In this document: piece by piece, positions 11,181 through 20,518 of the stretch
Numbering within the stretch: position 1 is the stretch's first letter
Layout of the letters: each line of letters starts with the position of its first letter
Assembly: GCA_003220495.1 (NCBI GenBank)
Contig: QHSP01000036.1
Location: 1-64,000, forward strand
Length of the DNA stretch: 64,000 bases
Direction: 5' to 3'
From: Candidatus Rokuibacteriota bacterium
GTDB taxonomy: Bacteria > Methylomirabilota > Methylomirabilia > Rokubacteriales > CSP1-6
Position numbers and translations under genes: made by a program
Notes under the pieces: generated by a model
The model's database searches: none
Seen by the model: the letters and a program-made list of their open reading frames with translations, nothing else
Told to the model about the DNA's origin: nothing

Positions 11181-13354
11181 CGAGACTGCTGCCGCTGCAG
11201 GTACTGGTCGATCCCATCCTCGATGTCGCGAGGGAACGGCGGCGCAGACCCTACGAGCTCCTGCTGGTAGGTCAGGAGCATGATCTCACGGAAAATCGGC
11301 AAGGCTGCGCGGCCCCCGGTCTCCTTGTCGCCCAGCGTACGGTTGTCGTCGAAGCCGATCCGGACCGCCACCGTGACCCCCTTCGGTCCGTAGGTGGACC
11401 CCACGAAGAGCGCATCACGAAAGTCGCTCGTCGTTCCGGTCTTCCCCATCACCGGAATCGGAAAGTCGGGGCCGTACAGGGAATGGGCGGTGCCTTCCGG
11501 AATGCGGACCACCCCCCGCAATCCCTCCTGGATCAGGTTCACGTCGTTGGAGTCGAGCTCGAGGGCGATCCGGGCCGCCTCGTAGAGCACCTCGCCCGAG
11601 GCGTTGCTGACCTGATCGATGATGTACGGCTCCGCCAGGATTCCCGAAGCCATCGCGCGATAGGCGCCCGCCAGCTCGAGCAGCCGCACTTCCGACGCCC
11701 CGAGGGCCGTGGTGACATATGGCTGCAGCGGGGTGCGGATCCCCAGCTTTAGGGAAGTCCCGATCACTCTGTCCAGGCCGATCTCACGGGTGATCCACAC
11801 GGCGACGGCGTTGCGGGACTCGGCCAGCGCCTGGCGCAGCGGGATCGGCCCCTTGAACTCGTGGTCGTAGTTGGCGATCCACTTCACGGGTCGATCAGTC
11901 CCCATGGGCACCGCGATGGGTTCGTCGGGCACCGTCGTATCGAGCTTCAGCCCCTGGCGGAACGCGGCCAGGTACACCATCGGCTTCCACGCCGAGCCCG
12001 CCTGCCGCAGCGAGCCCGTCGCGCGGTTGAAGTCGGAGTAGCGCGCATAGCGATTCTGGTAGAAGTGCCGCCCGCCCGCCTCGGCCAGGATCGCCGCGTC
12101 CGCGTTGCGCAGCACGACCACCGAGCCCTGGATCAGTCCCTTCGCCTGAGGGTGCCGCCGCTCGTAGAGGGCGAGGCCGGTCTCGAGCGCCTCGTTCACG
12201 ATGGTCTGTACCCGCGGGTCTACGGTGACGTGGACTAAGATCCGCCCCTGGAAGAGATCCTCGACTCCGAAGCGGCCCGCACCGTGTTGCCTGAGCTCGT
12301 CGAAGACCGTGTCGATCACGGCAGGCGCCTGCGTCTTGACCGAGCTGTTCGCCACCTTCGCGACGAGCACCGGCTCGAGCTGCAAACGCTTCGCGAGGTT
12401 CTCGGGGATGTAGCCGTTGCGCGCCATCAGGGCCAGGATCTCGTTGCGGCGGCGCAAGGGCCGCGCGTCGCCGGGCACCGGAAGATAGTCCCGCGGCGCC
12501 TTCGTGATCCCCGCCAGCGATGCTGCCTTCGCGGCGTCCTCCATCGTGTAGCTCGACAACGGCTTGCCGAAGTAGTACTCGGAGCCGGCGGCGAAGCCGT
12601 ACCGGCCGTTGCCCAGATAGTTGAAGCTGGCGGAACGCGCGAAGATCTCGCGTTTCGCCTGCTCTCGTGATCCGAACCGCCGGGTCATCGCCTCCTCGAG
12701 CCAGAGCGCCAGCCGCACTTCCTCCAGCTTCCGGAAGAGTTTGTTCGTGGTCGGAACCCCCACGACCGCGGAGAAGAGCCGCCAGGTTAGGTTGTCGCGG
12801 AAGAGAGTCACGTCGTTCTCACGGCTCCACCGGTCCCGCAGGAAGTAACCGCGGACGAGCTGCTGGGTGAGCGTCGAGCCACCCTGGGGGAGACGCAGCC
12901 GGAATCCCTTGCCGTCCCACCACGCACCTGCGGAGCTCATCGCCGTCTTGTAGAGCACGCGGGGCAGCGCTCGATAGTCCACGCCGGAGTGGGTGAAGAA
13001 GTTCCTGTCCTCGGCCGCCAGGATCGCCTGGCGGAGGACAGGCGGTATCTCCTCGTAGGAAATGACCTGACGGTACTCCCGCGCCAGCTCGACCAGCACC
13101 GTGCCCCGTGCGTCGTAGACTTTGCCGGTCGTCGAGAGCTCGAAACGAATGAAGCGTTCGAGGTCCGGAACGCCACTCCGGTCGAAATAGATATGATGGG
13201 CGAGTCCCCACGTCGCGAGCACGAGCGGGAGCAGCATCACGAGGGGCACCGTGAGACACACGGCTCGGCGCGAGCACGCGAACCGTAAGCGCCGGGCAAA
13301 GCGGGCGACGGCGGCAGCATAGGAGCTCATCGGGCCCGCGTATCGAACCTTCAT
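11177..13354 (-). CDS. Class A penicillin-binding protein (bifunctional transglycosylase/transpeptidase)
   Basis: The 725-residue protein builds and cross-links peptidoglycan. There is a single membrane anchor near residues 31-52 after a basic cytoplasmic tail. The GT51 transglycosylase domain shows 'EDRNFF' (catalytic E115) and 'GGSTLTQQL' near residue 158. The C-terminal transpeptidase domain has the acylation motif S-A-W-K, an S-R-N motif and K-T-G-T-T in the usual order. The length fits PBP1a/PBP1c-type enzymes. The start at 13354 lacks a clear ribosome site, and the Met nine codons in is an alternative. It heads a three-gene minus-strand block with the desaturase and glucan synthase. Confidence 0.93.
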   Translation of the reverse strand: MKVRYAGPMSSYAAAVARFARRLRFACSRRAVCLTVPLVMLLPLVLATWGLAHHIYFDRSGVPDLERFIRFELSTTGKVYDARGTVLVELAREYRQVISYEEIPPVLRQAILAAEDRNFFTHSGVDYRALPRVLYKTAMSSAGAWWDGKGFRLRLPQGGSTLTQQLVRGYFLRDRWSRENDVTLFRDNLTWRLFSAVVGVPTTNKLFRKLEEVRLALWLEEAMTRRFGSREQAKREIFARSASFNYLGNGRYGFAAGSEYYFGKPLSSYTMEDAAKAASLAGITKAPRDYLPVPGDARPLRRRNEILALMARNGYIPENLAKRLQLEPVLVAKVANSSVKTQAPAVIDTVFDELRQHGAGRFGVEDLFQGRILVHVTVDPRVQTIVNEALETGLALYERRHPQAKGLIQGSVVVLRNADAAILAEAGGRHFYQNRYARYSDFNRATGSLRQAGSAWKPMVYLAAFRQGLKLDTTVPDEPIAVPMGTDRPVKWIANYDHEFKGPIPLRQALAESRNAVAVWITREIGLDRVIGTSLKLGIRTPLQPYVTTALGASEVRLLELAGAYRAMASGILAEPYIIDQVSNASGEVLYEAARIALELDSNDVNLIQEGLRGVVRIPEGTAHSLYGPDFPIPVMGKTGTTSDFRDALFVGSTYGPKGVTVAVRIGFDDNRTLGDKETGGRAALPIFREIMLLTYQQELVGSAPPFPRDIEDGIDQYLQRQQSR

Positions 13355-13520
13355 CCTGGGCGTTGCGCTTGCCGGGGCCGCTCCACGCTAGTCACTGGCT
13401 CGCGATCTCCGTCGCCACCGCCCGCTTCACCGGCGCTGAAATCCACGGCGGGGCGAAGAAGTCGCGCAATTCCGCGACACCCTCCCCGGCGGTTCGCCGA
13501 TTGCCGGCTACGCGACGGCG

Positions 13521-13898
13521 GCAGCCCGCAATCGACGATCCTGTCGAGCAGTGTCTTGTAGCTCACCTTGAGGATGCGGGACTCCGCGGCTCGATTCCAG
13601 CCCACCCGATGCAGCACGTCCTCGCATGGATGGCTCTGGCCACGAGATCCTTCCCGACGCCGTTTTCGCCGCGGATCAACACCGTTGCGTCCGTATCCGC
13701 GACGTTTTCGATGATCGTCCCGATGGCTCGCATCTGCGAGCTGCCGTCAGAGAGTGACGCGTGCCTTGTTGGATCGGACGTCTGCACAGACCGCACGAGC
13801 ACCCCCTGGCGCAGCGGTTGGTATCGCGTGTGCCGCAGTGAAGATCCGAAGGCCCCGCCGGCGACGGCGCGCGTTTCCGCGCGCCGCTGCCCGGTCAC
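13521..13898 (-). pseudogene. Collapsed sigma-54 (NtrC/Fis-type) transcriptional activator gene
   Basis: Two pieces of one gene are fused out of frame. The upstream piece (13898 to about 13620) encodes the start of a sigma-54 activator AAA+ domain, with 'TDATVLIRGENGVGKD' as Walker A and 'VARAIHA' after it. The downstream piece (13617 to about 13521) encodes a Fis-type helix-turn-helix, 'AAESRILKVSYKTLLDRI'. Roughly 200 residues that normally lie between them, including Walker B, the GAFTGA loop and the arginine finger, are absent, and the two pieces are in different frames. The product could neither hydrolyse ATP nor contact sigma-54. Confidence 0.8.
13865..13886 (-). terminator. Hairpin downstream of groEL
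   Basis: A perfect 9-bp GC stem with arms CGGCGCGCG and CGCGCGCCG and a four-base loop (GAAA on the minus strand) begins 24 bases past the groEL stop. No U-run follows, so it may act as an mRNA 3'-end stabiliser or a non-canonical terminator. Confidence 0.5.
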
Positions 13899-13909
13899 CG
13901 TGGTGAGGC

Positions 13910-15529
<1,620 letters not shown>

Positions 15530-15580
15530 GGCGACCTTTCTCTCGAGTGTGCGCGAATGGTTGACGGCGGAGCCGCCTGT

Positions 15581-15949
15581 TCACGAGCCGACGACGCCGA
15601 GGACGTCCTCCTCCTTCATGATCAGGTACTCGTGACCGTCCAGCTTGACCTCGCTGCCGGAGTACTTGCCGAAGAGGATCCGATCGCCCTCCTTCAGCGC
15701 GAGAGGGAGCTTCTTACCGTCCTCGGTCACCCTGCCGGTCCCGACCGCGATGACTTTGCCCTCCTGCGGCTTCTCCTTCGCGGTGTCGGGAATGATGATG
15801 CTGCCGTGCTTGTCGTCCTGCTCCTCGAGGCGCCTGACGAGCACGCGGTCGTGGAGCGGACGCAGTTTCATCGTGGGTGCCTGAGCCGTCGTGCGGGCGA
15901 CAACGCGGTCCGGGACCGGCCGCAGCTTCGTCGTGGTTGCTTGAGCCAT
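15581..15949 (-). CDS. groES: Co-chaperonin GroES with duplicated N-terminal strand (122 aa)
   Basis: GroES is the heptameric lid of GroEL. The core from '[14 protein letters not shown]' (residues 27-40) through the mobile loop '[13 protein letters not shown]' and the terminal 'EEDVLGVV' is standard. The start at 15949 is chosen because AGGAGG lies ten bases upstream. It adds about 20 residues that repeat the same first strand ('[14 protein letters not shown]'). The frame is open further upstream to 16009, but that part has no ribosome site. A canonical GroES is 95-104 residues, so this one is longer by one repeat unit. Initiation at the internal Met27 would give a normal GroES. Confidence 0.93.
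   Translation of the reverse strand: MAQATTTKLRPVPDRVVARTTAQAPTMKLRPLHDRVLVRRLEEQDDKHGSIIIPDTAKEKPQEGKVIAVGTGRVTEDGKKLPLALKEGDRILFGKYSGSEVKLDGHEYLIMKEEDVLGVVGS
15830..15949 (-). repeat. Tandem 60-bp (20-codon) duplication inside groES
   Basis: Codons 1-20 and 21-40 are diverged copies with a period of exactly 20 residues (K8/K28, L9/L29, R10/R30, P11/P31, D14/D34, R15/R35, V16/V36). The repeat keeps the reading frame. The upstream copy has changed more, which suggests the downstream copy is the functional first strand. Confidence 0.7.
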
Positions 15950-16013
15950 GGTGCGGGTGCCTCCTCGTTTCGAGTGGGTGATGAGACGGCTGGTGGAATT
16001 GTCCAGCACCGAA

Positions 16014-16035
16014 GTGTACCACTACGGTAGTACAC
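16014..16035. promoter_or_regulatory. Operator-like 22-bp inverted repeat, groE copy A
   Basis: The left arm is GTGTACCAC and the right arm GTAGTACAC, an imperfect palindrome. It shares 14 invariant positions with copies at 16054, 18323 and 18369: left arm GTGTACYA, T at position 10, GT at 14-15, right arm RTACAS. It lies 64 bases upstream of the groES start, in the promoter zone. GntR-family dimers bind sites of this form, so the GntR-type regulator at 18392 is the likely ligand. Confidence 0.65.
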
Positions 16036-16053
16036 ATTGCCTAAATTGATCTA

Positions 16054-16075
16054 GTGTACTAATTTAGTGATACAG
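16054..16075. promoter_or_regulatory. Operator-like 22-bp inverted repeat, groE copy B
   Basis: The left arm is GTGTACTAA and the right arm AGTGATACAG. Its start lies exactly 40 bases from copy A, on the same face of the helix for about four turns. Together they occupy an AT-richer tract between the divergent groES and 16183 genes, so repression could act in both directions. Confidence 0.65.
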
Positions 16076-16182
16076 AACGCGCCCGCCAGCCAGGCCCGGA
16101 GCCGCGCCGGCGCGGGCAGCGACGGCAGGCGAGACGCGATTGTCGCGGACAACGGGACGACGATCGCGTGAGGAGGTCGGGG

Positions 16183-16446
16183 ATGAAGTGGCTCATGGAG
16201 TTCTACAACGAGAGACGGGGGATCCTGGCGCGGTACGGCATCGAGGCGCCGCTCCCGGTGGCGGCGGCCCTGTTGGGCCTGAAGGCGGTGCTCGCGGAAT
16301 ATCCATCACCGCCGAGAAAGGGCCGGCGGAGCTTGTTCGAGCGGGCCGAGCGCATCGGGGGTCAAGACGCGAGCGGGTGGGTCCTGTACCGAATCGTGAA
16401 GGAGAGCGTGCAAGCACCACCTGACGCCGTGTCAGCGCACGCATAG
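16183..16446 (+). CDS. Small hypothetical protein upstream of ftsH (87 aa)
   Basis: The start is ATG 16183 because AGGAGG ends six bases before it; a GTG at 16168 overlaps that site and is unlikely. The product is soluble-looking, with a helical N-terminus 'MKWLMEFYNERRGILARYG' and an alanine/leucine-rich hydrophobic patch near residues 29-42 that is too short to be a clear membrane span. The family is not recognised. It precedes ftsH by 11 bases and is presumably co-transcribed with it, divergently from groES across the paired operators. Confidence 0.65.
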   Translation: MKWLMEFYNERRGILARYGIEAPLPVAAALLGLKAVLAEYPSPPRKGRRSLFERAERIGGQDASGWVLYRIVKESVQAPPDAVSAHA

Positions 16447-16457
16447 AGGCCGCGACC

Positions 16458-18305
16458 ATGGAACTCAAACAGCCGAAGTTCGCGATCGGCTATCTCGCGA
16501 TCGCCCTCCTTACGATTGTCGTATTTCAGCTCCCGCTCTTTGGGCCTCGGGCCGCGAACGTCTCGTACAGCGAGTTCAAGGCACTCGCGAAGAAGGGCAA
16601 GGTCAGCAATCTCACCCTCGACAGAGAAACGGTCAGCGGCACGCTCTCGACCGACGAGCTCGAGACGCTGCTCCCCAAGGAGAAGGTCGAGGAGCTGAAG
16701 CGGCTGGGTGGTGGACCACACCGCTTCGTCGCGACGCGGGTCGAGGATCCCGGGCTGGTGGCCGAGCTCGAGCAGGCGAACGTCAAGTTCACAGGGCACG
16801 TGGAGAATACCTGGCTCTCGACGCTCCTCTCCTGGGTCCTCCCCGCCGTGGTGTTCGCCGGCGTGTGGATCTTCGTCATGCGCCGCTTCGGCCCGCAGCA
16901 AGGGCTGATGACGATCGGCAAGAGCAAGGCCCGGGTCTACGTCGAGCACAAGACCGGGGTGAGCTTCGACGACGTCGCCGGCATCGACGAGGCGCGGGGC
17001 GAACTGATGGAGGTCGTGGACTTCCTCAAGAACCCCGATCGCTACCGGCGCCTCGGGGGGAAGATCCCCAAAGGGGTGCTCATCGTCGGCGCGCCCGGCA
17101 CCGGGAAGACGCTGCTGGCCAAGGCCGTCGCGGGGGAGGCCGGCGTGCCGTTCTTCAGCTTGAGTGGCTCGGACTTCGTCGAGATGTTCGTCGGCGTGGG
17201 GGCCGCGCGCGTCCGCGACCTCTTCGCTCAGGCCCAGCAGAAGGCCCCGAGCATCATCTTCATCGACGAGCTGGATGCGCTGGGGAAGGCGCGCGGGGTG
17301 AGCCCGATCGTCGGTGGCCACGACGAGCGAGAGCAAACTCTGAATCAGCTCCTCGCGGAGCTCGACGGCTTCGACACCCAGATGGGCGTCATGATCCTGG
17401 CGGCCACGAACCGCCCGGAAATCCTGGACCCCGCGCTGCTCCGGCCCGGGCGCTTCGATCGGCAGGTGGTCCTCGACCGTCCCGACCTCAGAGGGCGAGA
17501 GAAAATTCTCAACGTGCACGTCCGTGACGTCAAGCTGGCCCCCGGCCTCGATCTCTCTCTGGTCGCGGCGAGGACGCCCGGCTTCGTCGGCGCGGATCTC
17601 GCCAATCTCGTCAACGAGGCCGCGCTCCACGCTGCCCGCACGGGCAAGGAGGCCGTGGATGCGACGGACTTCGACGAGGCCATCGACCGCGTGGTGGGTG
17701 GTCTCGAGCGCCGATCGCGCGTGATCAACCCGAAGGAAAAAGAGATCGTCGCCTACCACGAAGCCGGCCACGCGCTGGTGGCCGAGTCGCGCGAGCACGC
17801 GGACCGGGTCGCGAAGATCTCCGTGATCCCTCGCGGGGTCGCCGCGCTCGGGTACACGCAGCAGCAACCGACCGAGGACCGGTATCTCATGACGCGCACC
17901 GAGCTCCTCGATCGGCTCGACGTGTTGCTCGGCGGTCGCGTGGCGGAGGAGCTCGTCTTCGGCGACGTCTCGACCGGCGCACAGGACGACCTCCAGCGGG
18001 CCACCGACGTGGCACGCCACATGGTCGCCCGCTATGGGATGACTGAAGCCCTGGGGTTGGCGACCTTCGAGCCCCCCCGTCAGGCGCTCTTCCTCAACGT
18101 GCCGTCGATGGCGCAGCGAGAGTACAGCGAAGAGACCGCTCGTCGCATCGATGATGAGATCCGAAACCTTTTCGAGGCGGCTCACGCGCGAGTCCGCCAG
18201 ACGCTGACGGCGAAGCGAGACCTCCTCACGTCGCTGGCCAAGCTGTTGATCGAGAAGGAGGTCGTGAGCCGGGACGATCTCACCGCGCTCCTGGCGTCCG
18301 CGTGA
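16458..18305 (+). CDS. ftsH: ATP-dependent zinc metalloprotease FtsH
   Basis: This membrane-anchored AAA+ protease degrades misfolded membrane proteins and short-lived regulators. Two membrane spans lie at residues 10-28 and 119-141, flanking a periplasmic domain of about 90 residues. Walker A is GAPGTGKT at 211-218, Walker B IIFIDE at 266-271, and a second-region-of-homology arginine pair follows near 'RPGRFDRQ'. The zinc site is HEAGH at 434-438. At 615 residues it is near family length. The location beside groESL, away from the usual tilS/hpt or folP neighbours, suggests a stress-linked extra copy, but that needs the whole genome. Confidence 0.95.
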   Translation: MELKQPKFAIGYLAIALLTIVVFQLPLFGPRAANVSYSEFKALAKKGKVSNLTLDRETVSGTLSTDELETLLPKEKVEELKRLGGGPHRFVATRVEDPGLVAELEQANVKFTGHVENTWLSTLLSWVLPAVVFAGVWIFVMRRFGPQQGLMTIGKSKARVYVEHKTGVSFDDVAGIDEARGELMEVVDFLKNPDRYRRLGGKIPKGVLIVGAPGTGKTLLAKAVAGEAGVPFFSLSGSDFVEMFVGVGAARVRDLFAQAQQKAPSIIFIDELDALGKARGVSPIVGGHDEREQTLNQLLAELDGFDTQMGVMILAATNRPEILDPALLRPGRFDRQVVLDRPDLRGREKILNVHVRDVKLAPGLDLSLVAARTPGFVGADLANLVNEAALHAARTGKEAVDATDFDEAIDRVVGGLERRSRVINPKEKEIVAYHEAGHALVAESREHADRVAKISVIPRGVAALGYTQQQPTEDRYLMTRTELLDRLDVLLGGRVAEELVFGDVSTGAQDDLQRATDVARHMVARYGMTEALGLATFEPPRQALFLNVPSMAQREYSEETARRIDDEIRNLFEAAHARVRQTLTAKRDLLTSLAKLLIEKEVVSRDDLTALLASA

Positions 18306-18322
18306 GGTTTCGTCGGGGCGTC

Positions 18323-18344
18323 GTGTACCACTCGAGTAGTACAG
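18323..18344. promoter_or_regulatory. Operator-like 22-bp inverted repeat, gntR copy A
   Basis: The left arm is GTGTACC, the perfectly palindromic core is ACTCGAGT and the right arm is AGTACAG. It matches the groE copies at all invariant positions. It sits just after the ftsH stop and upstream of a TTGACT hexamer (18352-18357). Confidence 0.65.
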
Positions 18345-18368
18345 GTTGGCGTTGACTATCGAGGTCTA

Positions 18369-18390
18369 GTGTACTAGTGTAGTCATACAG
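18369..18390. promoter_or_regulatory. Operator-like 22-bp repeat, gntR copy B, overlapping the likely -10 region
   Basis: The left arm is GTGTACTAG and the right arm AGTCATACAG. With a -35 candidate TTGACT at 18352-18357 and a 17-base spacer, the -10 would fall at 18375-18380 (TAGTGT), inside this site, so bound protein would block RNA polymerase. The site ends two bases before the regulator's first ATG, which suggests autoregulation of a leaderless or nearly leaderless mRNA. Confidence 0.6.
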
Positions 18391-18391
18391 T

Positions 18392-19420
18392 ATGGATGCG
18401 ATGAATCTGAAGGTCGACGGGCACAGTCCGATTCCGATCCGGCGTCAACTGATGGAGCAGCTCCGTCACGTCATCGAGGGCGGCGGCGTGCCGCGCGACC
18501 AAGCGCTCCCCAGCATCCGGGAGTTGGCTGGATTCCTCGGCGTCAATCCGAATACCGTCGCGCGTGTCATCGACGATTTGAAGCAAGGCGGATACGTGGA
18601 GGCGCGGCGGGGGAAGGGCGTCTTCGTGGCCGCGGCGCCGCCCGCCCGCCCCTCCCCTCACCTCCGCGCGACGTTTTTGCAGGATGCGGTGATCCGGGCC
18701 GCGGCCCTCGGGATGACGGCCGACGACTTGTCGGTGGGCGTTCTGAGCCTGGCCGGGATCCGGCCCGCCGCCATCCGCGGGGCCGTCGAGATCCTGCTGG
18801 TCGAGTGCAGCCCGCCGGAGCTCGATTTCTTCGCCCGGCAACTCGAGGCCCACCTGCCGGTCCGCGTCGACAAAATGCTCCTCGCCGAGCTGGCGGCGGT
18901 CACGCGGCGCCCCAAGCAATCCGGTCGCTGGCGGGCAGCGGTCACGAGCTTCTGTCATCTCCCGCAGGTGGAGCGCCTTCTGAAGGGCAAGGGGGTGCCC
19001 GTGATCGCGCTGCTCGCCGAGGCGCATCTCGAGACCCTCCACCGCCTGGCCCAGTTCCCGTCGGGGACACGGGTCGGCGTCGCCTCGACCACCGTCGAGA
19101 CGGCCCACAACCTCGAGCACTCGATCGCGAACGCCAACCTGCCCAATATCGCGCTCGTCGGGGTCTGCCCTGCCGAAGGGGCCGCCCTGGGCCGCCTGGT
19201 GCGGCGGGCGGACGTCATCGTCTGCTCCTCCGCGGCGGCCGAGCGGGTGCGCGGCCTCGCGGGTTCCACCGTACAGGTGATGATCGACGACCGGGCCCTC
19301 GACCAGCGGGCGATCGAAATGCTCGCGGCCCTTCTGGTGCGACAAAACGGCGACGGGCCGACACCAGCCGCGCCCCGGAGGCGGCTGCGTCCCCACCGAT
19401 CCATTGGGCGCAAATCGTGA
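18392..19420 (+). CDS. GntR-family transcriptional regulator with large, unassigned C-terminal domain
   Basis: The 342-residue protein has an N-terminal winged helix typical of GntR (residues about 8-75: 'PIRRQLMEQLRHVIEGG', 'LPSIRELAGFLGVNPNTVARV', then 'GYVEARRGKGVFV'). The long C-terminal part (about 90-310) has alternating beta/alpha segments such as 'VPVIALLAEAHLETL' and 'VGVASTTVETAHNLEHSI' that look like a Rossmann or periplasmic-binding-type sensor rather than FadR, HutC, MocR or short YtrA effector domains. Two operator-like repeats lie in its promoter and two more upstream of groES, so it likely represses itself and the chaperonin operon. No ribosome site precedes ATG 18392; ATG 18401 is the alternative start. 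Confidence 0.85.
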   Translation: MDAMNLKVDGHSPIPIRRQLMEQLRHVIEGGGVPRDQALPSIRELAGFLGVNPNTVARVIDDLKQGGYVEARRGKGVFVAAAPPARPSPHLRATFLQDAVIRAAALGMTADDLSVGVLSLAGIRPAAIRGAVEILLVECSPPELDFFARQLEAHLPVRVDKMLLAELAAVTRRPKQSGRWRAAVTSFCHLPQVERLLKGKGVPVIALLAEAHLETLHRLAQFPSGTRVGVASTTVETAHNLEHSIANANLPNIALVGVCPAEGAALGRLVRRADVIVCSSAAAERVRGLAGSTVQVMIDDRALDQRAIEMLAALLVRQNGDGPTPAAPRRRLRPHRSIGRKS

Positions 19421-19454
19421 GGGGGCTGACGCGTGCGACGGTGTCGGAGAGGTG

Positions 19455-19526
19455 ATGCGAGTGAGCTGTAACCAAGTGAGCTGTAACCAAGTGAGCTGTA
19501 ACCAGATGAAGGAGGACGAATCATGA
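19455..19526 (+). CDS. Possible 23-aa leader peptide with three VSCNQ repeats
   Basis: ATG 19455, preceded by GGAGAGG, opens a 23-codon frame that reads V-S-C-N-Q three times and stops with TGA at 19524-19526. That TGA overlaps the ATG of the membrane-protein gene at 19523 as ATGA, and the downstream gene's AAGGAGG ribosome site lies inside the leader. The geometry suits translational coupling or attenuation. It may equally be a chance frame through a tandem repeat. Confidence 0.35.
   Translation: MRVSCNQVSCNQVSCNQMKEDES
19461..19505 (+). repeat. Three tandem 15-bp repeats
   Basis: The unit GTGAGCTGTAACCAA occurs three times head to tail (19461, 19476, 19491), the last with one base changed. 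The unit length is a multiple of three, so any frame through it is kept. It lies between the GntR gene and the downstream membrane-protein gene. Confidence 0.9.
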
Positions 19527-20347
19527 CGTTCTTGACGTGGATTCTCGCGGGAGTGCTGGCCGGCTTGCTGGCCGGCTGGGCTGTGAAGCGCGGAGGCTTC
19601 GGGCTGAGGTGGGACATCACCCTCGGTCTGGTCGGGAGCATCGGGGGGAGCTGGATTCTTCGCTCCCTGGGGTTCTACCCGAGCGCAGGGATCGTCGCGA
19701 CGGCTGTCGTCGCGCTCATCCTCGCGATCATCCCGATCGGCGTTCAGCGCAAGTTCTGGGCCACTGAGCGCCCCCTCGACAAGAAGGACGCCTTCTGGCG
19801 GTGGGGGCTGGGCGTCGGGCTCGTGGCGCTCGTGGCCTGGATGATCTTCGGCCCGGTGTCGCAGCCGGCGGCGGTGGCCGCGGCAATCGAGGAAAGGACC
19901 TACGCGGTGACGCCGGCGTCGGTGAAGGTGCAGGCCGGGATCGTCACAGGCGAAGTCACCGAGATGAAGGTCGCGGAGCGGGTCGAGAAAGGATCCGACC
20001 GGATCGTCACTGCGGCGAAGCTCACCGGCATGCTCAGGCTGAAGAACACGTCGGCCAACCAGACGGTGCGGCTGCTCGAAGGCCGGCTGCGCTACATCGA
20101 TGCCCAAGGACAGCCCATGAAGCTCGAGGACGCGCGGACCGAACCGAGCTTCAAGTTCGCCGCCTACGGCAGCAGCGAGCGCCTCGATCCCGGGCAAGAG
20201 GCCATCCAGTCCCTCGACGTAGAGTTCCCCGCCGAGGCCCTGAAGCCGAAGAATCTGAAAGGGATCCGCCTCGAGTTCGCGTATATCCCTTCACCCTACC
20301 GTGAGGAGACCGTCAACTTCTCCGTCTCGATCGGCGCGGGTAAGTGA
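19523..20347 (+). CDS. Membrane protein: YeaQ/GlsB-like N-terminus plus extracytoplasmic C-terminal domain
   Basis: Of 274 residues, the first about 85 contain the three glycine-rich helices of the YeaQ/YmgE/GlsB 'transglycosylase-associated' family ('ILAGVLAGLLAGWAVKRGG', then 'LGLVGSIGGSWI'). A fourth helix follows at about residues 97-115, then a roughly 155-residue beta-rich soluble region with 'GMLRLKNTSANQTVRLLEGRL', a layout like DUF3426-type or FxLYD beta-sandwich domains. That domain should face the periplasm. The plain family is only 80-90 residues, so this is a fusion. AAGGAGG precedes the ATG. YeaQ-like proteins are usually stress-induced, consistent with its place behind the regulator gene. 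Confidence 0.75.
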   Translation: MTFLTWILAGVLAGLLAGWAVKRGGFGLRWDITLGLVGSIGGSWILRSLGFYPSAGIVATAVVALILAIIPIGVQRKFWATERPLDKKDAFWRWGLGVGLVALVAWMIFGPVSQPAAVAAAIEERTYAVTPASVKVQAGIVTGEVTEMKVAERVEKGSDRIVTAAKLTGMLRLKNTSANQTVRLLEGRLRYIDAQGQPMKLEDARTEPSFKFAAYGSSERLDPGQEAIQSLDVEFPAEALKPKNLKGIRLEFAYIPSPYREETVNFSVSIGAGK

Positions 20348-20424
20348 GCCGGCGAGGTGGCTCCTGAACACCGTGACAACGATTCACAACGGCTCGGAGC
20401 CATCAGCCGAACGTCCTGCGCCAA

Positions 20425-20454
20425 AAGGGGTTACGGATTTCTCCGTAACCCCTT
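20425..20454. terminator. Long perfect hairpin between convergent genes
   Basis: A 13-bp perfect stem (arm AAGGGGTTACGGA) with a four-base loop lies between the plus-strand gene ending at 20347 and the minus-strand gene ending at 20519. The position suits a bidirectional terminator. No clear U-run follows on either strand. Confidence 0.6.
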
Positions 20455-20518
20455 GGCGTCGGGCGATAACAGGGTAACTCGTGTCACAGTGAGCCGTTGA
20501 CCACTCGTTCCCTCCACT

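Noticed and set aside
16010-16080. CIRCE (HrcA) element upstream of groES
   Set aside because: The region has no TTAGCACTC/GAGTGCTAA repeat; the palindromes present are of the GTGTAC...GTACAC type instead.
19461-19505. CRISPR-like array
   Set aside because: The 15-bp units are directly adjacent without spacers, so this is a simple tandem repeat.
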